DNA of 64,000 bases. Origin: Riemerella anatipestifer_F. Its GTDB lineage: Bacteria > Bacteroidota > Bacteroidia > Flavobacteriales > Weeksellaceae. The notes beneath the pieces are model-generated. The model saw only the letters and a program-made list of their open reading frames with translations. It ran no database searches and was not told the DNA's origin. Where the stretch lies: NCBI RefSeq assembly GCF_037861325.1, contig NZ_JAFELW010000001.1; one strand, given 5' to 3'. Made by a program: the position numbers and the translations under genes. Of this stretch, positions 8,224 through 16,635 are shown piece by piece (positions within the stretch are counted from its first letter, which is position 1; each line of letters opens with the position of its first letter).

Positions 8224-8730
8224 TTACATTTCGTAGCTCTCAAACTTTCCATTATCAAAAAATAAAACCACTCTTTTAACTTTTGGAGTGCTAGGTTCTT
8301 TTTCAATGTTAATAATCTTTTCGGAGTCTGAATTTTCTAATGGCTGAGATTCTCGTATAAGTTCAGCTTCTGTGTCTAATTCCGTTTTATGATATTCTCG
8401 TGGATTAGGGAAAACTTGTTTTTTTTCCTCACTGATAAAATTATCCTCAAAACTAAATAAATCGGGGAGGGGAGAAGCGGGCTGCTCTTTATTATCACTT
8501 TCGGAGGGATTACCGCTTTTTAGCATTTCGCCTTCTCCATTGATGAGCCAATCCCATTCAATTTCTGGAAATCGGTCTTTTATTTTTATAATAAAGTCAA
8601 GAGAGGGTTTGTTTCTCCCTGAAGTGATATGAGAAATACTAGAACGCTGTACTTCTATTTCGTCAGCAAAATCAGAGGCGGTAAGTTCCGAATAAGCTAT
8701 AACTTTGGATATTCTTTCATTTAAACTCAT
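8224..8730 (-). CDS. XRE-type helix-turn-helix transcriptional regulator
   Basis: A 168-residue regulator. The N-terminal part (about residues 1-70) is a Cro/CI-type HTH: SLNERISKV, then ASDFADEI and the recognition helix SSISHITSGRNKPSL. The remaining C-terminal half is Glu/Ser/Pro-rich, low complexity and probably disordered, with a short hydrophobic end (VVLFFDNGKFESYEM). Similar small XRE proteins are common in flavobacteria. I start at the ATG at 8730 because the conserved SLNERI begins there and a -33/-7 promoter at 8767-8796 puts the transcription start close to the alternative ATG at 8757. A palindromic 14-mer overlaps that promoter, which fits autorepression (inference). Confidence 0.85.
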   Translation of the reverse strand: MSLNERISKVIAYSELTASDFADEIEVQRSSISHITSGRNKPSLDFIIKIKDRFPEIEWDWLINGEGEMLKSGNPSESDNKEQPASPLPDLFSFEDNFISEEKKQVFPNPREYHKTELDTEAELIRESQPLENSDSEKIINIEKEPSTPKVKRVVLFFDNGKFESYEM

Positions 8731-8762
8731 AAAATAGAGATTACAATTGTTAATCATTAAGC

Positions 8763-8776
8763 TTTACAAAAGTAAA
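8763..8776. repeat. Palindromic 14-mer, copy 1 of 2 (TTTACAAAAGTAAA)
   Basis: TTTACAAAAGTAAA is a partial dyad (TTTAC-N4-GTAAA) that overlaps the -7 element of the XRE regulator promoter. An exact second copy lies at 10235-10248. Possible operator, not proven. Confidence 0.45.
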
Positions 8777-8796
8777 ATAAAAAAATGAGCAAGCAA
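8767..8796 (-). promoter_or_regulatory. Promoter of the XRE regulator gene
   Basis: On the minus strand TTG (8796-8794), a 19-base spacer, and TACTTTTG (8774-8767) give a full Bacteroidota-type -33/-7 promoter. Transcription would start near 8760, about 30 bases before the chosen ATG at 8730. Confidence 0.6.
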
Positions 8797-8842
8797 TAAA
8801 CATTTGTAAAATTTGGATAAAAACTAAAATTTACAAAAATAA

Positions 8843-8876
8843 AAAGTGCTTATAAATAATTTATTATAAGCACTTT
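8843..8876 (-). terminator. Rho-independent terminator downstream of the TerC gene
   Basis: Perfect 13-bp arms AAAGTGCTTATAA and TTATAAGCACTTT enclose an 8-base loop. On the minus strand a T-rich run follows, so it terminates the TerC transcript before the XRE regulator promoter. Confidence 0.75.
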
Positions 8877-8909
8877 ATTTAATTTTAAATATGTAAATAT
8901 TTGTAAAAT

Positions 8910-9965
8910 TTAATCTGTTTTTCTAGCAGGAATTAAAGAAGCTAGAATGCTTACAGCCAAAATACTCACAATTATAATAAGCGAGTGTGTAGTGGTAAAG
9001 CCAAGCTCATCTAACTGATGGTGCAGAAGCATTTTCACTCCAATGAAGGTAAGTAATATCGCTAAGCCGATTTTTAAGAATCTAAATTTATCTATAATTC
9101 CTGCCAATAGGAAGAACATAGACCTAAGACCTATAATTGCAAAAATATTAGAAAAGAACACTATATAAGGGTCTTTGGTAACAGAGAAAATAGCAGGAAT
9201 ACTATCTACGGCAAAAATTAAATCAGTAAATTCTACAATGATAAGCACTAGAAATAGAGGTGTCATTTTTCTCACTCCATCTATATTTACAAAGAATTTA
9301 TTTCCTACAAACTGATTATGAACTTTAAAGTACTTGTTAGCAAACTTTACTACAGGGTGCTTCTCGGTATCTATACTTTCTTCTTCCTCCTTCGAGATGA
9401 ACATTTTAATCCCTGTAAATACTAGGAATGCTCCAAAAACGTACATTATCCAAGCAAACCTTTCTATAAGAGCGGCTCCTATGAAAATAAACATAAACCT
9501 CATAGCAACAGCACCCAAAATTCCCCAAAATAGCACTCTATGATAGTTCCTTTTCTCAACACCAAAAGCTGTGAAAATTAGTACAATTACAAATATATTA
9601 TCTACCGATAAAGCGTATTCTACTACGTAACCTGTAAGATATTCTAGTCCTAGATTTTGGTTATAAATCTGGATACTCGTTTCTAAATCATTTGGGATTA
9701 TTTTTATAGGATGCCTATACTTATGAACAATAGTTTCTAGCTTTTCAATACTATCAATACCATGTAATTGATGTCCAAAACCTAACAAGATAGAGTAGAA
9801 GACCATAGATAGGCAGACCACAAAAATACTCATCAGCAAGGCTTTCTTAAATGAAATGCCTTCAGTTTTTTTATTTTTTGATTTGCTAAGTACCCCTAGA
9901 TCTAGAGCCATAACAATCCCAATGAATATTAAAAATCCTAGTAGAAATATAGTTTCATTTGTCAT
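8910..9965 (-). CDS. TerC-family integral membrane protein
   Basis: A 351-residue polytopic membrane protein of the TerC/Alx family, linked to metal (Mn) export, tellurite resistance or export-related metalation. Typical acidic membrane motifs are present: GIVMALDLGV near residue 20, YALSVDNIFV near 120 and EFTDLIFAVDSIPA near 242. About nine helices are predicted. A hydrophilic loop of about 60 residues lies between helices 2 and 3. It has a clear terminator at 8843-8876 and a minus-strand -7 candidate TATCTTTG (CAAAGATA at 9970-9977 on the plus strand). No tellurite genes surround it, so a general metal-homeostasis role is the safer guess. Confidence 0.88.
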   Translation of the reverse strand: MTNETIFLLGFLIFIGIVMALDLGVLSKSKNKKTEGISFKKALLMSIFVVCLSMVFYSILLGFGHQLHGIDSIEKLETIVHKYRHPIKIIPNDLETSIQIYNQNLGLEYLTGYVVEYALSVDNIFVIVLIFTAFGVEKRNYHRVLFWGILGAVAMRFMFIFIGAALIERFAWIMYVFGAFLVFTGIKMFISKEEEESIDTEKHPVVKFANKYFKVHNQFVGNKFFVNIDGVRKMTPLFLVLIIVEFTDLIFAVDSIPAIFSVTKDPYIVFFSNIFAIIGLRSMFFLLAGIIDKFRFLKIGLAILLTFIGVKMLLHHQLDELGFTTTHSLIIIVSILAVSILASLIPARKTD

Positions 9966-10234
9966 AAAGCAAAGATATGAAAATAAAAAATCTTAACTAA
10001 TTACAAAAGTAAAAACATGGGCGTTTCCAGTGAAATATACATTTGTAAGTGTTTAATGTTAGTTTCTACAAATGGGGATAAATAATCATATTTGTAATTA
10101 AAGTTAATTTGATAAAACACTTTATATAAAATTTATAAAATACTGATTTTTAGTATTCAATAATTTTAAATTGAATTGTATTTAATCCACAATTTTATCA
10201 ACAGACATTTAGTCATATAGGGGTGTTTAAATAA

Positions 10235-10248
10235 TTTACAAAAGTAAA
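10235..10248. repeat. Palindromic 14-mer, copy 2 of 2 (TTTACAAAAGTAAA)
   Basis: Exact copy of the 14-mer at 8763-8776. It lies just upstream of the M14 peptidase promoter and 270 bp upstream of the TerC gene. A shared regulator-binding site is possible. Confidence 0.45.
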
Positions 10249-10251
10249 ATA

Positions 10252-10280
10252 TTGTTTTTGCTTTTTTAGTATTATCTTTG
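10252..10280 (+). promoter_or_regulatory. Promoter of the M14 peptidase gene
   Basis: TTG (10252-10254), an 18-base spacer and TATCTTTG (10273-10280) match the flavobacterial TTG/TAnnTTTG pattern. The -7 box covers the in-frame GTG at 10280, so translation must start later, at the ATG at 10301. Confidence 0.65.
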
Positions 10281-10300
10281 TGGAAGTAAAAATATTTGTT

Positions 10301-11407
10301 ATGACAAATGTGTTTTCGTATGTTAAAAATGTAAACTTTAAAAATAGATATATTTCGCCCGAAAAATTGTTTGTTTTTCTAAAAGAGAAGTATGGGAGTG
10401 TTTTAGAACAGATAGGAACTTCTCCTATGGGAAGACCCATTTATATGATGAGTATAGGAAAAGGGAGAACCAATATAGTCGCTTGGAGTCAGATGCACGG
10501 TAATGAATCTACTGCAACTTTAGCTATGTTGGATTTATTAGAATCTTTAGAATATAATCCATCTTTATCTGAAGAACTTTGGCAAGAGATAAAATTGGAT
10601 TTTATTTGGATGCTTAATCCTGATGGTTCAGCAGTTTGGACGAGAAGAAACGCTTTAGATATAGATATTAACAGAGACTTTATTAAAGAATCTTCTTTAG
10701 AAATGAGACTTCTAAAAGAAATCGTTTTGAGAGGTGATTATCACTATGCTCTTAATTTGCACGACCAAAGGACTATTTTTACAACGGATGCGGTTCATCC
10801 TGCGACTTTATCTTTTTTAGCACCATCTGAAAATGTAGAGAGAGAAGTTACAGAAAATAGAAAGAAAAGTATGGCGGTGATTGCTGAGATTTTTAGCAAG
10901 TTATCATTAGAAATTCCAAATCAAATAGGGCGTTATTCAGATGAGTTTTACCCAACTTCTACGGGAGATAATTTTATGAAGGCAGGAATTCCTACTGTTT
11001 TGTTTGAAGGTGGGCATTTCTTTGATGATTATACTCGTGCAAATACGAGACACTACTACACTAAAGCTCTTTACTATGCTTTGATGGCAATGGCTGATTT
11101 AAAAGGAGAAACTGGCGGATATGAGAAGTATTTTGAGATTCCAGAAAATAGAGAAACTCATTATGACATTATTTATAGGAATGTAAAACTAAATACTAAT
11201 TTCCCTTGTGTGTTAGATGTGGCAGTACAATATAAGGAAGTTTATAATGAAGGAGATGAGGAAATTAGCTTTGTGCCTTATGTGGTAGAGGTGGGCGATT
11301 GTAGTAGAAAGAAAGGTTGGAAGGAAATAGATTGTACAGGTAAACGCTTTGTGAGTGATAAAAAATATCCTAAATTAGACGCTGTTGTTGATTTTAAAGT
11401 AGAATAA
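10301..11407 (+). CDS. M14-family zinc carboxypeptidase
   Basis: A 368-residue cytoplasmic-looking protein without a signal peptide. Zinc ligands appear in MHGNESTATL (HxxE, about residues 65-75); DINRDF (about 123) holds the substrate-binding Asn-Arg; the third ligand is probably the His in LNLHDQRT (about 152); and FEGGHFF (about 240) supplies the catalytic Glu. This class removes C-terminal residues or side-chain-linked amino acids; some bacterial members act on peptidoglycan peptides or on glutamylated proteins, and substrate cannot be told here. I start at the ATG at 10301, because a GTG at 10280 lies inside the -7 promoter element. Pcm follows 21 bp downstream. Confidence 0.85.
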   Translation: MTNVFSYVKNVNFKNRYISPEKLFVFLKEKYGSVLEQIGTSPMGRPIYMMSIGKGRTNIVAWSQMHGNESTATLAMLDLLESLEYNPSLSEELWQEIKLDFIWMLNPDGSAVWTRRNALDIDINRDFIKESSLEMRLLKEIVLRGDYHYALNLHDQRTIFTTDAVHPATLSFLAPSENVEREVTENRKKSMAVIAEIFSKLSLEIPNQIGRYSDEFYPTSTGDNFMKAGIPTVLFEGGHFFDDYTRANTRHYYTKALYYALMAMADLKGETGGYEKYFEIPENRETHYDIIYRNVKLNTNFPCVLDVAVQYKEVYNEGDEEISFVPYVVEVGDCSRKKGWKEIDCTGKRFVSDKKYPKLDAVVDFKVE

Positions 11408-11428
11408 CTTTCTTTTTCCAAAAATAAA

Positions 11429-12082
11429 ATGAAAGATACATTTGTACATAAAGGAAAACGAAAAATATTGGTAGAATATCTAAGAGAAAAATTGGGTATT
11501 TGTGATGAAAATGTGCTATCAGCGATAGGAGCATTGCCTCGTCATTTTTTTTTGGAAAGTGTTTTTGAGGATTATGCCTACGAAGATAGAGCATTTCCTA
11601 TTGCTGCACATCAAACGATTTCTCACCCTTCTACTGTGGCTGAGCAAACAGAATTATTACAGGTAGAGAAAGGAGAAAAAATATTAGAAATAGGCACAGG
11701 TAGCGGCTATCAAGCAGCAGTTCTTATGGTGATGGGAGCGAAAGTTTACACTATTGAAAGACAGAAAAAACTATTTGATTTTTCTAAAAAGATGTTTAAA
11801 ATTTTAGGGCTTCGTCCACATTTTCAAAGTTTTGGAGATGGTTTTTTAGGATTGCCTACTTTTGCTCCGTTTGATAAAATTATTGTAACCTGCGGGGCTG
11901 AAACTTTGCCTGTGGAATTGTTAAAGCAACTTAAAGTAGGAGGTAAAATGGTCATTCCGCTAGGGGCTTTAGAAGAGCAGATACTTTATAGATTTACCAA
12001 AATTTCTGAAACAGAAATAGAAAAGGAAACTTTTGGAGTGTATAAGTTTGTTCCAATGTTGGGAGATACAGATGGCGTTTAA
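11429..12082 (+). CDS. pcm: Protein-L-isoaspartate O-methyltransferase
   Basis: This 217-residue enzyme methylates the carboxyl of isoaspartyl residues in aged proteins, starting their repair. The signature substrate-binding motif AHQTISHPSTVAEQ lies around residues 59-72 and the SAM-binding motif I EIGTGSGYQAAVL around 85-97. Length is right for Pcm. It lies 21 bp after the M14 peptidase gene, so both may be on one transcript and act on damaged or peptide material. The E2 gene begins 83 bp later with its own -7 element. Confidence 0.93.
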   Translation: MKDTFVHKGKRKILVEYLREKLGICDENVLSAIGALPRHFFLESVFEDYAYEDRAFPIAAHQTISHPSTVAEQTELLQVEKGEKILEIGTGSGYQAAVLMVMGAKVYTIERQKKLFDFSKKMFKILGLRPHFQSFGDGFLGLPTFAPFDKIIVTCGAETLPVELLKQLKVGGKMVIPLGALEEQILYRFTKISETEIEKETFGVYKFVPMLGDTDGV

Positions 12083-12139
12083 ATAGGCTATCGTTGAAAA
12101 ATTGAACGATGAAATTCGTGTGAAAGTTTAAAAAAATAT

Positions 12140-12147
12140 TATCTTTG
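12140..12147 (+). promoter_or_regulatory. Predicted -7 element of the E2 gene (TATCTTTG)
   Basis: TATCTTTG is a perfect TAnnTTTG box 18 bp before the ATG at 12166. It overlaps the in-frame TTG at 12145 and so argues against that earlier start. A -33 TTG is not obvious. Confidence 0.5.
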
Positions 12148-12165
12148 CTAAAAACCAATAAAACA

Positions 12166-13479
12166 ATGGCAGAATATAAATTATTACTTCCTTCAATGGG
12201 AGAAGGCGTTATGGAAGCAACTATTATTTCTTGGCTATTTGATGAGGGTGACTTCGTAAACGAGGATGATAGTGTAGTGGAAATAGCAACAGACAAAGTA
12301 GACTCAGATGTTCCTACTCCTGTTTCGGGGAAGATTGTTAAAATTTTAAAACAAAAAGACGAAGTAGCACAAGTAGGAGAGGCTATTGCGATATTAGAAA
12401 CAGAGGGCGGTGCCGTATCAGATACTATTCAAGAAGTACCAAAAGTAGTTGAAACTGCAGAGGAAGTTCCTAGTGCTGATGTTATAAAAACAATAGAAGC
12501 ACCTCTAAATGAGTTGAAAGTAGAGTTTTCAGGAGATTTATATTTGTCGCCTTTAGTGAAATCTATTGCTCAGGAAGAAAATATTTCGGAAGCTGAATTA
12601 AAAACTATACAAGGTACAGGTCTAGAAGGTAGAATCACCAAAGAAGACATATTAAAATATGTGGAGAATAGAGGCCAATCTTCGTCATCTGTTATGAAGC
12701 AGGAAGTGCCTCAGGTGGTAGCATCTAGTAGTACGTCTGCGGTGTCTTCTGTACCTGTAAGCATTTCTGAGGGAGACGAAGTGATACAAATGGATAGAGT
12801 TAGAAAAATTATTGCTGATTCTATGGTGCGTAGTAAGCACACGGCTCCTCATGTAAGCTCATTTATAGAGAGTGATGTTACCAATGTGGTGAAATGGAGA
12901 AATAAGTATAAAAATGTTTTCCAACAGAGAGAAGGCGAAAAGCTTACGTTTATGCCTATTTTTGTGAGAGCGGTAGTGAAGGCTATTCAGGATTATCCAA
13001 TGATTAATGTTTCTGTAGATGGAGACAAAATCATTAAAAAGAAAAATATCAATATAGGTATGGCAACAGCTTTACCAGACGGAAATCTTATTGTACCTGT
13101 AATTAAAAACGCAGACCAATTATCGTTAAGTGGTTTAGCTAAAGCTATTAACGATTTGGCTCATCGTGCGAGAAACAAAAAACTAAAACCAGAAGATACT
13201 CAAGGAGCTACTTATACTATTTCTAATATTGGTTCTTTTGGTAATTTAATGGGTACGCCAATTATCCCTTTGCCTCAGGTGGCTATTTTGGCAGTAGGAG
13301 CTATTGTTAAAAAACCTGCGGTACTAGAAACTCCAGAGGGTGATGTAATTGCGATTAGACAGAAAATGTTTATGAGCCATTCTTATGACCACCGTGTGGT
13401 AGATGGTTCTTTAGGTGGAATGTTCTTAAAAGCGGTTCACGATTATCTAGAGAATTGGGATTTGGATACAGAAATTTAA
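12166..13479 (+). CDS. 2-oxoacid dehydrogenase complex E2 (dihydrolipoyl acyltransferase)
   Basis: A 437-residue E2 subunit that transfers acyl groups from lipoyl-lysine to CoA in a pyruvate, 2-oxoglutarate or branched-chain oxoacid dehydrogenase complex. Domains: one lipoyl domain (about residues 1-78) with lipoylated Lys44 in ATDKVDS; a flexible Ser/Val-rich linker; a peripheral subunit-binding domain (about 122-160, SPLVKSIAQEENIS...GRITKEDIL); and the catalytic domain (about 205-437) with the active-site HRVVDG (His409) and the DG pair. One lipoyl domain and the sequence layout fit branched-chain or general E2 better than the multi-lipoyl pyruvate E2, but this is not decisive. No E1 or E3 genes are adjacent. 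A strong terminator follows at 13509. Confidence 0.88.
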   Translation: MAEYKLLLPSMGEGVMEATIISWLFDEGDFVNEDDSVVEIATDKVDSDVPTPVSGKIVKILKQKDEVAQVGEAIAILETEGGAVSDTIQEVPKVVETAEEVPSADVIKTIEAPLNELKVEFSGDLYLSPLVKSIAQEENISEAELKTIQGTGLEGRITKEDILKYVENRGQSSSSVMKQEVPQVVASSSTSAVSSVPVSISEGDEVIQMDRVRKIIADSMVRSKHTAPHVSSFIESDVTNVVKWRNKYKNVFQQREGEKLTFMPIFVRAVVKAIQDYPMINVSVDGDKIIKKKNINIGMATALPDGNLIVPVIKNADQLSLSGLAKAINDLAHRARNKKLKPEDTQGATYTISNIGSFGNLMGTPIIPLPQVAILAVGAIVKKPAVLETPEGDVIAIRQKMFMSHSYDHRVVDGSLGGMFLKAVHDYLENWDLDTEI

Positions 13480-13508
13480 GTTGTGAAATTTTCTAAGGTT
13501 AAATACTA

Positions 13509-13541
13509 AAAAGCTATCTCAAAATTGAGGTAGCTTTTTTT
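13509..13541 (+). terminator. Rho-independent terminator of the E2 gene
   Basis: The hairpin arms AAAGCTATCTCA and TGAGGTAGCTTT (one G-T wobble) surround a short loop and are followed by a T-run. It lies 30 bp after the E2 stop codon. Confidence 0.85.
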
Positions 13542-13620
13542 AATATTTGTGAATGAAATGTTATATAATGTTTTAGATATTGATGAAGACTGGAAATTTT
13601 AGCATTAAAGTTTAATTGAA

Positions 13621-13791
13621 GCCATTCAGTTATGCCTTTTGCGTGCGATGTATATTTCGTGGCTTTTTGAAAAGTGGTGGATTTTCAGTACTAGACTTTA
13701 TTAAGTGTACTAAATTCGAATTTATCACTAAGTTTTCAAAAAGGCACTTTAACCCACCCTTTTTAAAAAACGCTGTTGTATGCTATGTTAT
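13621..13791. other. Structured intergenic element next to the type III R-M locus
   Basis: This noncoding stretch after the Res gene is rich in dyads. GTGGCTTTTTGAAAA (13659-13673) and TTTTCAAAAAGGCAC (13733-13747) form a 15-base inverted repeat with one mismatch. Between them lie AGTAC...GTACT and the perfect 12-base palindrome AAATTCGAATTT (13712-13723). It could fold into a long imperfect hairpin. It may be a remnant of a mobile element or a recombination site, or a terminator-like structure for res. I do not recognise it. Together with 13480-13620 it forms a 312-base stretch without a gene. Confidence 0.4.
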
Positions 13792-16635
13792 CTATTCATT
13801 ATTAATCAAATACATTGTTAATTTTTCTATAATTTTGTCAGGGGTTAATTTGTCTTTTGGTGTTGTTCCAATTATATGTGGAATATACTTATCGTTTTTT
13901 AGTTCGGAAATGATGTTGCCTTTTGAGTTTCCTTTATTGTTATGATGATATATTTGACCAGTTATTATCAGATTATATTTTGATTGTCCTTTTACTAAAC
14001 TTCTTAATACATTTGAACTTTCTAATTTTTTATTGTTAAAATATTCAATATCCCAATTATTAATTTCTACACCTAATTTTTCAAAAAATTTGTTTAATTC
14101 TTTTCTAATTTCTGCTTCGCTCGAAACTTCGCCTAAAACACAAATATTAAAAGGATTTGGAACGTTAAATTTTGAACTATCAAAATTTTGTTCAACTTGT
14201 ATGTTTGTTTTAGCTAATATCTCAATATTTGATTTGTATTCTTGTATAATTTTTTTTGATTCTTCTAGTTCTAATTCAGCAAGTTCTCTTTTTAAAACTT
14301 CGTCTTCAAGTTTTGTAATCGAGTTTTCGTATTCAGCAAAAAGTTCATTATATTCTTCTTCTACTTTTGATAGTTTTTCGTTATTTTCTAATTTATTTTT
14401 AATTACATTTTGCTGACTTTTAATATATTTCGTTAGTCTTGTTTCGTAAGTTGAAACAAAATTTTCAATATCTAAATCTCTTAATCTTTTAAAAAATTCA
14501 AAAAAATCATTTGGCGATAAAATAAAAAAGTAATTCTTTTCTTTTGTTTCATATCGCTTTAAATAATCTTTACCAGCAAGAAGTTTATAATAATTATCTG
14601 CTTTAAAATCTTTGTCGTCTTTTATTTCAATTATTATAGCCTCTTTCTTTGTTTTAATTAGAAAGTCAGGATAAAAAGCATATAAAAATCCATCTTCCTT
14701 TTTATAAGCGATGCTAAAATATTTGCTTTCACTTATACCGTTTTTATACCACCAATTTACATAATCATCTGTATTTTCAAGTTCTATAATAAATTCTTTT
14801 TCAGGTTTAGAAAGTTCAGAAAGACCATTTTTATTTTTACGAACCATTAAAACTGGTTTTTCTTCGTTCTTTAAAATCGATTTTTTACTTGGTATTACTT
14901 CCTCAAAATCTGAAAAAATATTAACTTCGCTTGGCACTTCCCAATTTTTTTTATAGACGATTTCATCTTTTTTTGTTGGTAAATTAGCATATAATTCTTT
15001 GGCTCTTTCAATAACTTGTTTAAATTGAGAATTATTTTTGTTACTTGTACTCATAACAACTAACTGAATTATATCTTCATCACCAACATTCAAATTATCT
15101 TTAAACCAAGCACGAATTGTTGATTTTATAATATTTTGCGACCTTGAAACTTCATAACCACTTGCCATTTGAGAACAAAATCGGTTATAACTTCCTTGAA
15201 TTTCGGAAATACTTTTTACTATTCTTTTTTCATTATCAAACTCAACATTTTGTTCTTTGTCAATTTCTTTTACAATACCATCAAGTTTTATTGATTTTGA
15301 AATTTTATCAACTTTAGAATTTATGTTTTCCTTTAGTTTGAATTCATCAGCTGCTTCAAAAAACACTTTTTTAAATTCTGCGGATAATCTTGTAAGTTCT
15401 CTTTTTCTGCGAATAAACTCGCTTGTTAATTGCGGTTTTCTATTGTAAATATCGTGGTCAATTATTAGTTTCTGTTCACTTGTATAATCTTTTGCTAAAT
15501 CTTCTACTACTGAAAAATTATCTGACGCAGAAAAAACATAACCCACATTCAATTCTGGTTTTTCATCATAATGCTTTTGTTGTGGCATACGCATTATTCT
15601 TCCTAACGTTTGAATGTTGAAATCATATCTATCTTGATTCCATTCTCTTTGTAAAAACAAAATACTTGCTCTTGGACAATCCCAACCCAATGCAATGGCT
15701 TCTTTGAAAATCAAAACTTCTACTTCGCTATTGTCTCGCTCAACATCTTCTTTGTTTTCCTTATTTTCAGATAACCAAATAGCTAATTTTTTATTTTGAG
15801 TAGTGATGTTTTCTTTATTCAGAATTTCAATAATTTCGTCTTCGGGATTGATTATGTCATTTGCTTTTTTATTTGGAATTTGAATAAGCAACAAGGGATT
15901 AATATCAATACCCAAACTTTCATAAGCATTTTTTAATTGGTTTCGCTTTTTTAAAGCGACCAATAATAAATCTTTATTGTTTTTTACTTGATTTTCTTTA
16001 GCTGCATTAATTTGAATTTCCTTTTTAATCATACCCTCTTTAATAACGGTCTGCAAAGGAATATCAATTAAAGTACCGCCTAAATGATTAGGCGTTGCTG
16101 TAATTTCAATGACTAATTTTGGAGCAATAATTTCAATTAAAGCTTTTGATTTATCTGTTTTTGCATTTCTATGACTTTCGTCTATTAATAAAACTATCGT
16201 TCTGCCTTCTTCTTTTGTATTTTCTATAACGCTTTGTAAGTTCCAATTCTGCTCGTTATCTACACGAAATAATGAATTTTCTTTATTAATACTTTCCCAA
16301 TTGATAAACATTATTTCGTTTTGCTCAATGGTATTATTATTTAATTCTGTATGTGCTAAACACTCCAAAAGTCGTTCATCTTCAAAATATCGTGATAGAT
16401 TATTTAAACTTTGTTCGTGCAAAGAATTTACAGAAATCCAAATAAAAGAAAATGTAATATTTGGATTTTCTTTTACAATTCTTGTTATAGTTTGCGAAAC
16501 CATAAAGGTTTTACCCGAACCAGTTGGAGCTTTAAAAATTATTGTACTTCCGTCTCGGTCTTCATCAGTTAAATATTCATTAGAAGTATCAACCAATTTA
16601 TTAATGTATTTAATTTGATATTCAACTTCTTTCAT
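13792..16635 (-). CDS. res: Type III restriction endonuclease subunit Res (helicase-nuclease)
   Basis: A 947-residue Res subunit. It cleaves DNA after ATP-driven translocation or sliding when the Mod partner meets unmethylated sites in opposed orientation. The N-terminal superfamily 2 helicase motor has Walker A APTGSGKT (Lys42), Walker B IDESH near residue 152 and EITATPN near 180. A later helicase segment ends in QTLGRIMRMPQQK around 360. The C-terminal nuclease core PD...EIK is visible as YPDFLIKT (about 653) and IIEIKDD (about 670). A long charged coiled-coil-like region and a final alpha/beta segment of about 130 residues follow. It begins the base after the mod stop codon, so the two genes are directly abutting. 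It is A+T-rich, which hints at acquisition. Some Res proteins are phase-variable, but no simple repeat tract is visible here. Confidence 0.93.
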   Translation of the reverse strand: MKEVEYQIKYINKLVDTSNEYLTDEDRDGSTIIFKAPTGSGKTFMVSQTITRIVKENPNITFSFIWISVNSLHEQSLNNLSRYFEDERLLECLAHTELNNNTIEQNEIMFINWESINKENSLFRVDNEQNWNLQSVIENTKEEGRTIVLLIDESHRNAKTDKSKALIEIIAPKLVIEITATPNHLGGTLIDIPLQTVIKEGMIKKEIQINAAKENQVKNNKDLLLVALKKRNQLKNAYESLGIDINPLLLIQIPNKKANDIINPEDEIIEILNKENITTQNKKLAIWLSENKENKEDVERDNSEVEVLIFKEAIALGWDCPRASILFLQREWNQDRYDFNIQTLGRIMRMPQQKHYDEKPELNVGYVFSASDNFSVVEDLAKDYTSEQKLIIDHDIYNRKPQLTSEFIRRKRELTRLSAEFKKVFFEAADEFKLKENINSKVDKISKSIKLDGIVKEIDKEQNVEFDNEKRIVKSISEIQGSYNRFCSQMASGYEVSRSQNIIKSTIRAWFKDNLNVGDEDIIQLVVMSTSNKNNSQFKQVIERAKELYANLPTKKDEIVYKKNWEVPSEVNIFSDFEEVIPSKKSILKNEEKPVLMVRKNKNGLSELSKPEKEFIIELENTDDYVNWWYKNGISESKYFSIAYKKEDGFLYAFYPDFLIKTKKEAIIIEIKDDKDFKADNYYKLLAGKDYLKRYETKEKNYFFILSPNDFFEFFKRLRDLDIENFVSTYETRLTKYIKSQQNVIKNKLENNEKLSKVEEEYNELFAEYENSITKLEDEVLKRELAELELEESKKIIQEYKSNIEILAKTNIQVEQNFDSSKFNVPNPFNICVLGEVSSEAEIRKELNKFFEKLGVEINNWDIEYFNNKKLESSNVLRSLVKGQSKYNLIITGQIYHHNNKGNSKGNIISELKNDKYIPHIIGTTPKDKLTPDKIIEKLTMYLINNE

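Larger units (their letters stand above)
9966..10300. other. Intergenic promoter region between terC and the M14 peptidase
   Basis: This 335-base divergent gap has no credible gene. It contains CAAAGATA (9970-9977) and CAAAAGTA (10004-10011), both minus-strand -7 candidates for terC, several TTTGTAA or TTACAAA half-sites, the second TTTACAAAAGTAAA copy (10235-10248) and the plus-strand promoter at 10252-10280. Confidence 0.6.

Noticed and set aside
13621..13791. Integron attC sites in the structured element
   Set aside because: GTTATGC and GTTGTAT do not fit the GTTRRRY core and no integrase or cassette array is adjacent.
13616..13945. 109-codon plus-strand ORF at the edge of res
   Set aside because: It begins at a TTG in the structured element and overlaps the end of res in antisense; no motif and no start signal.
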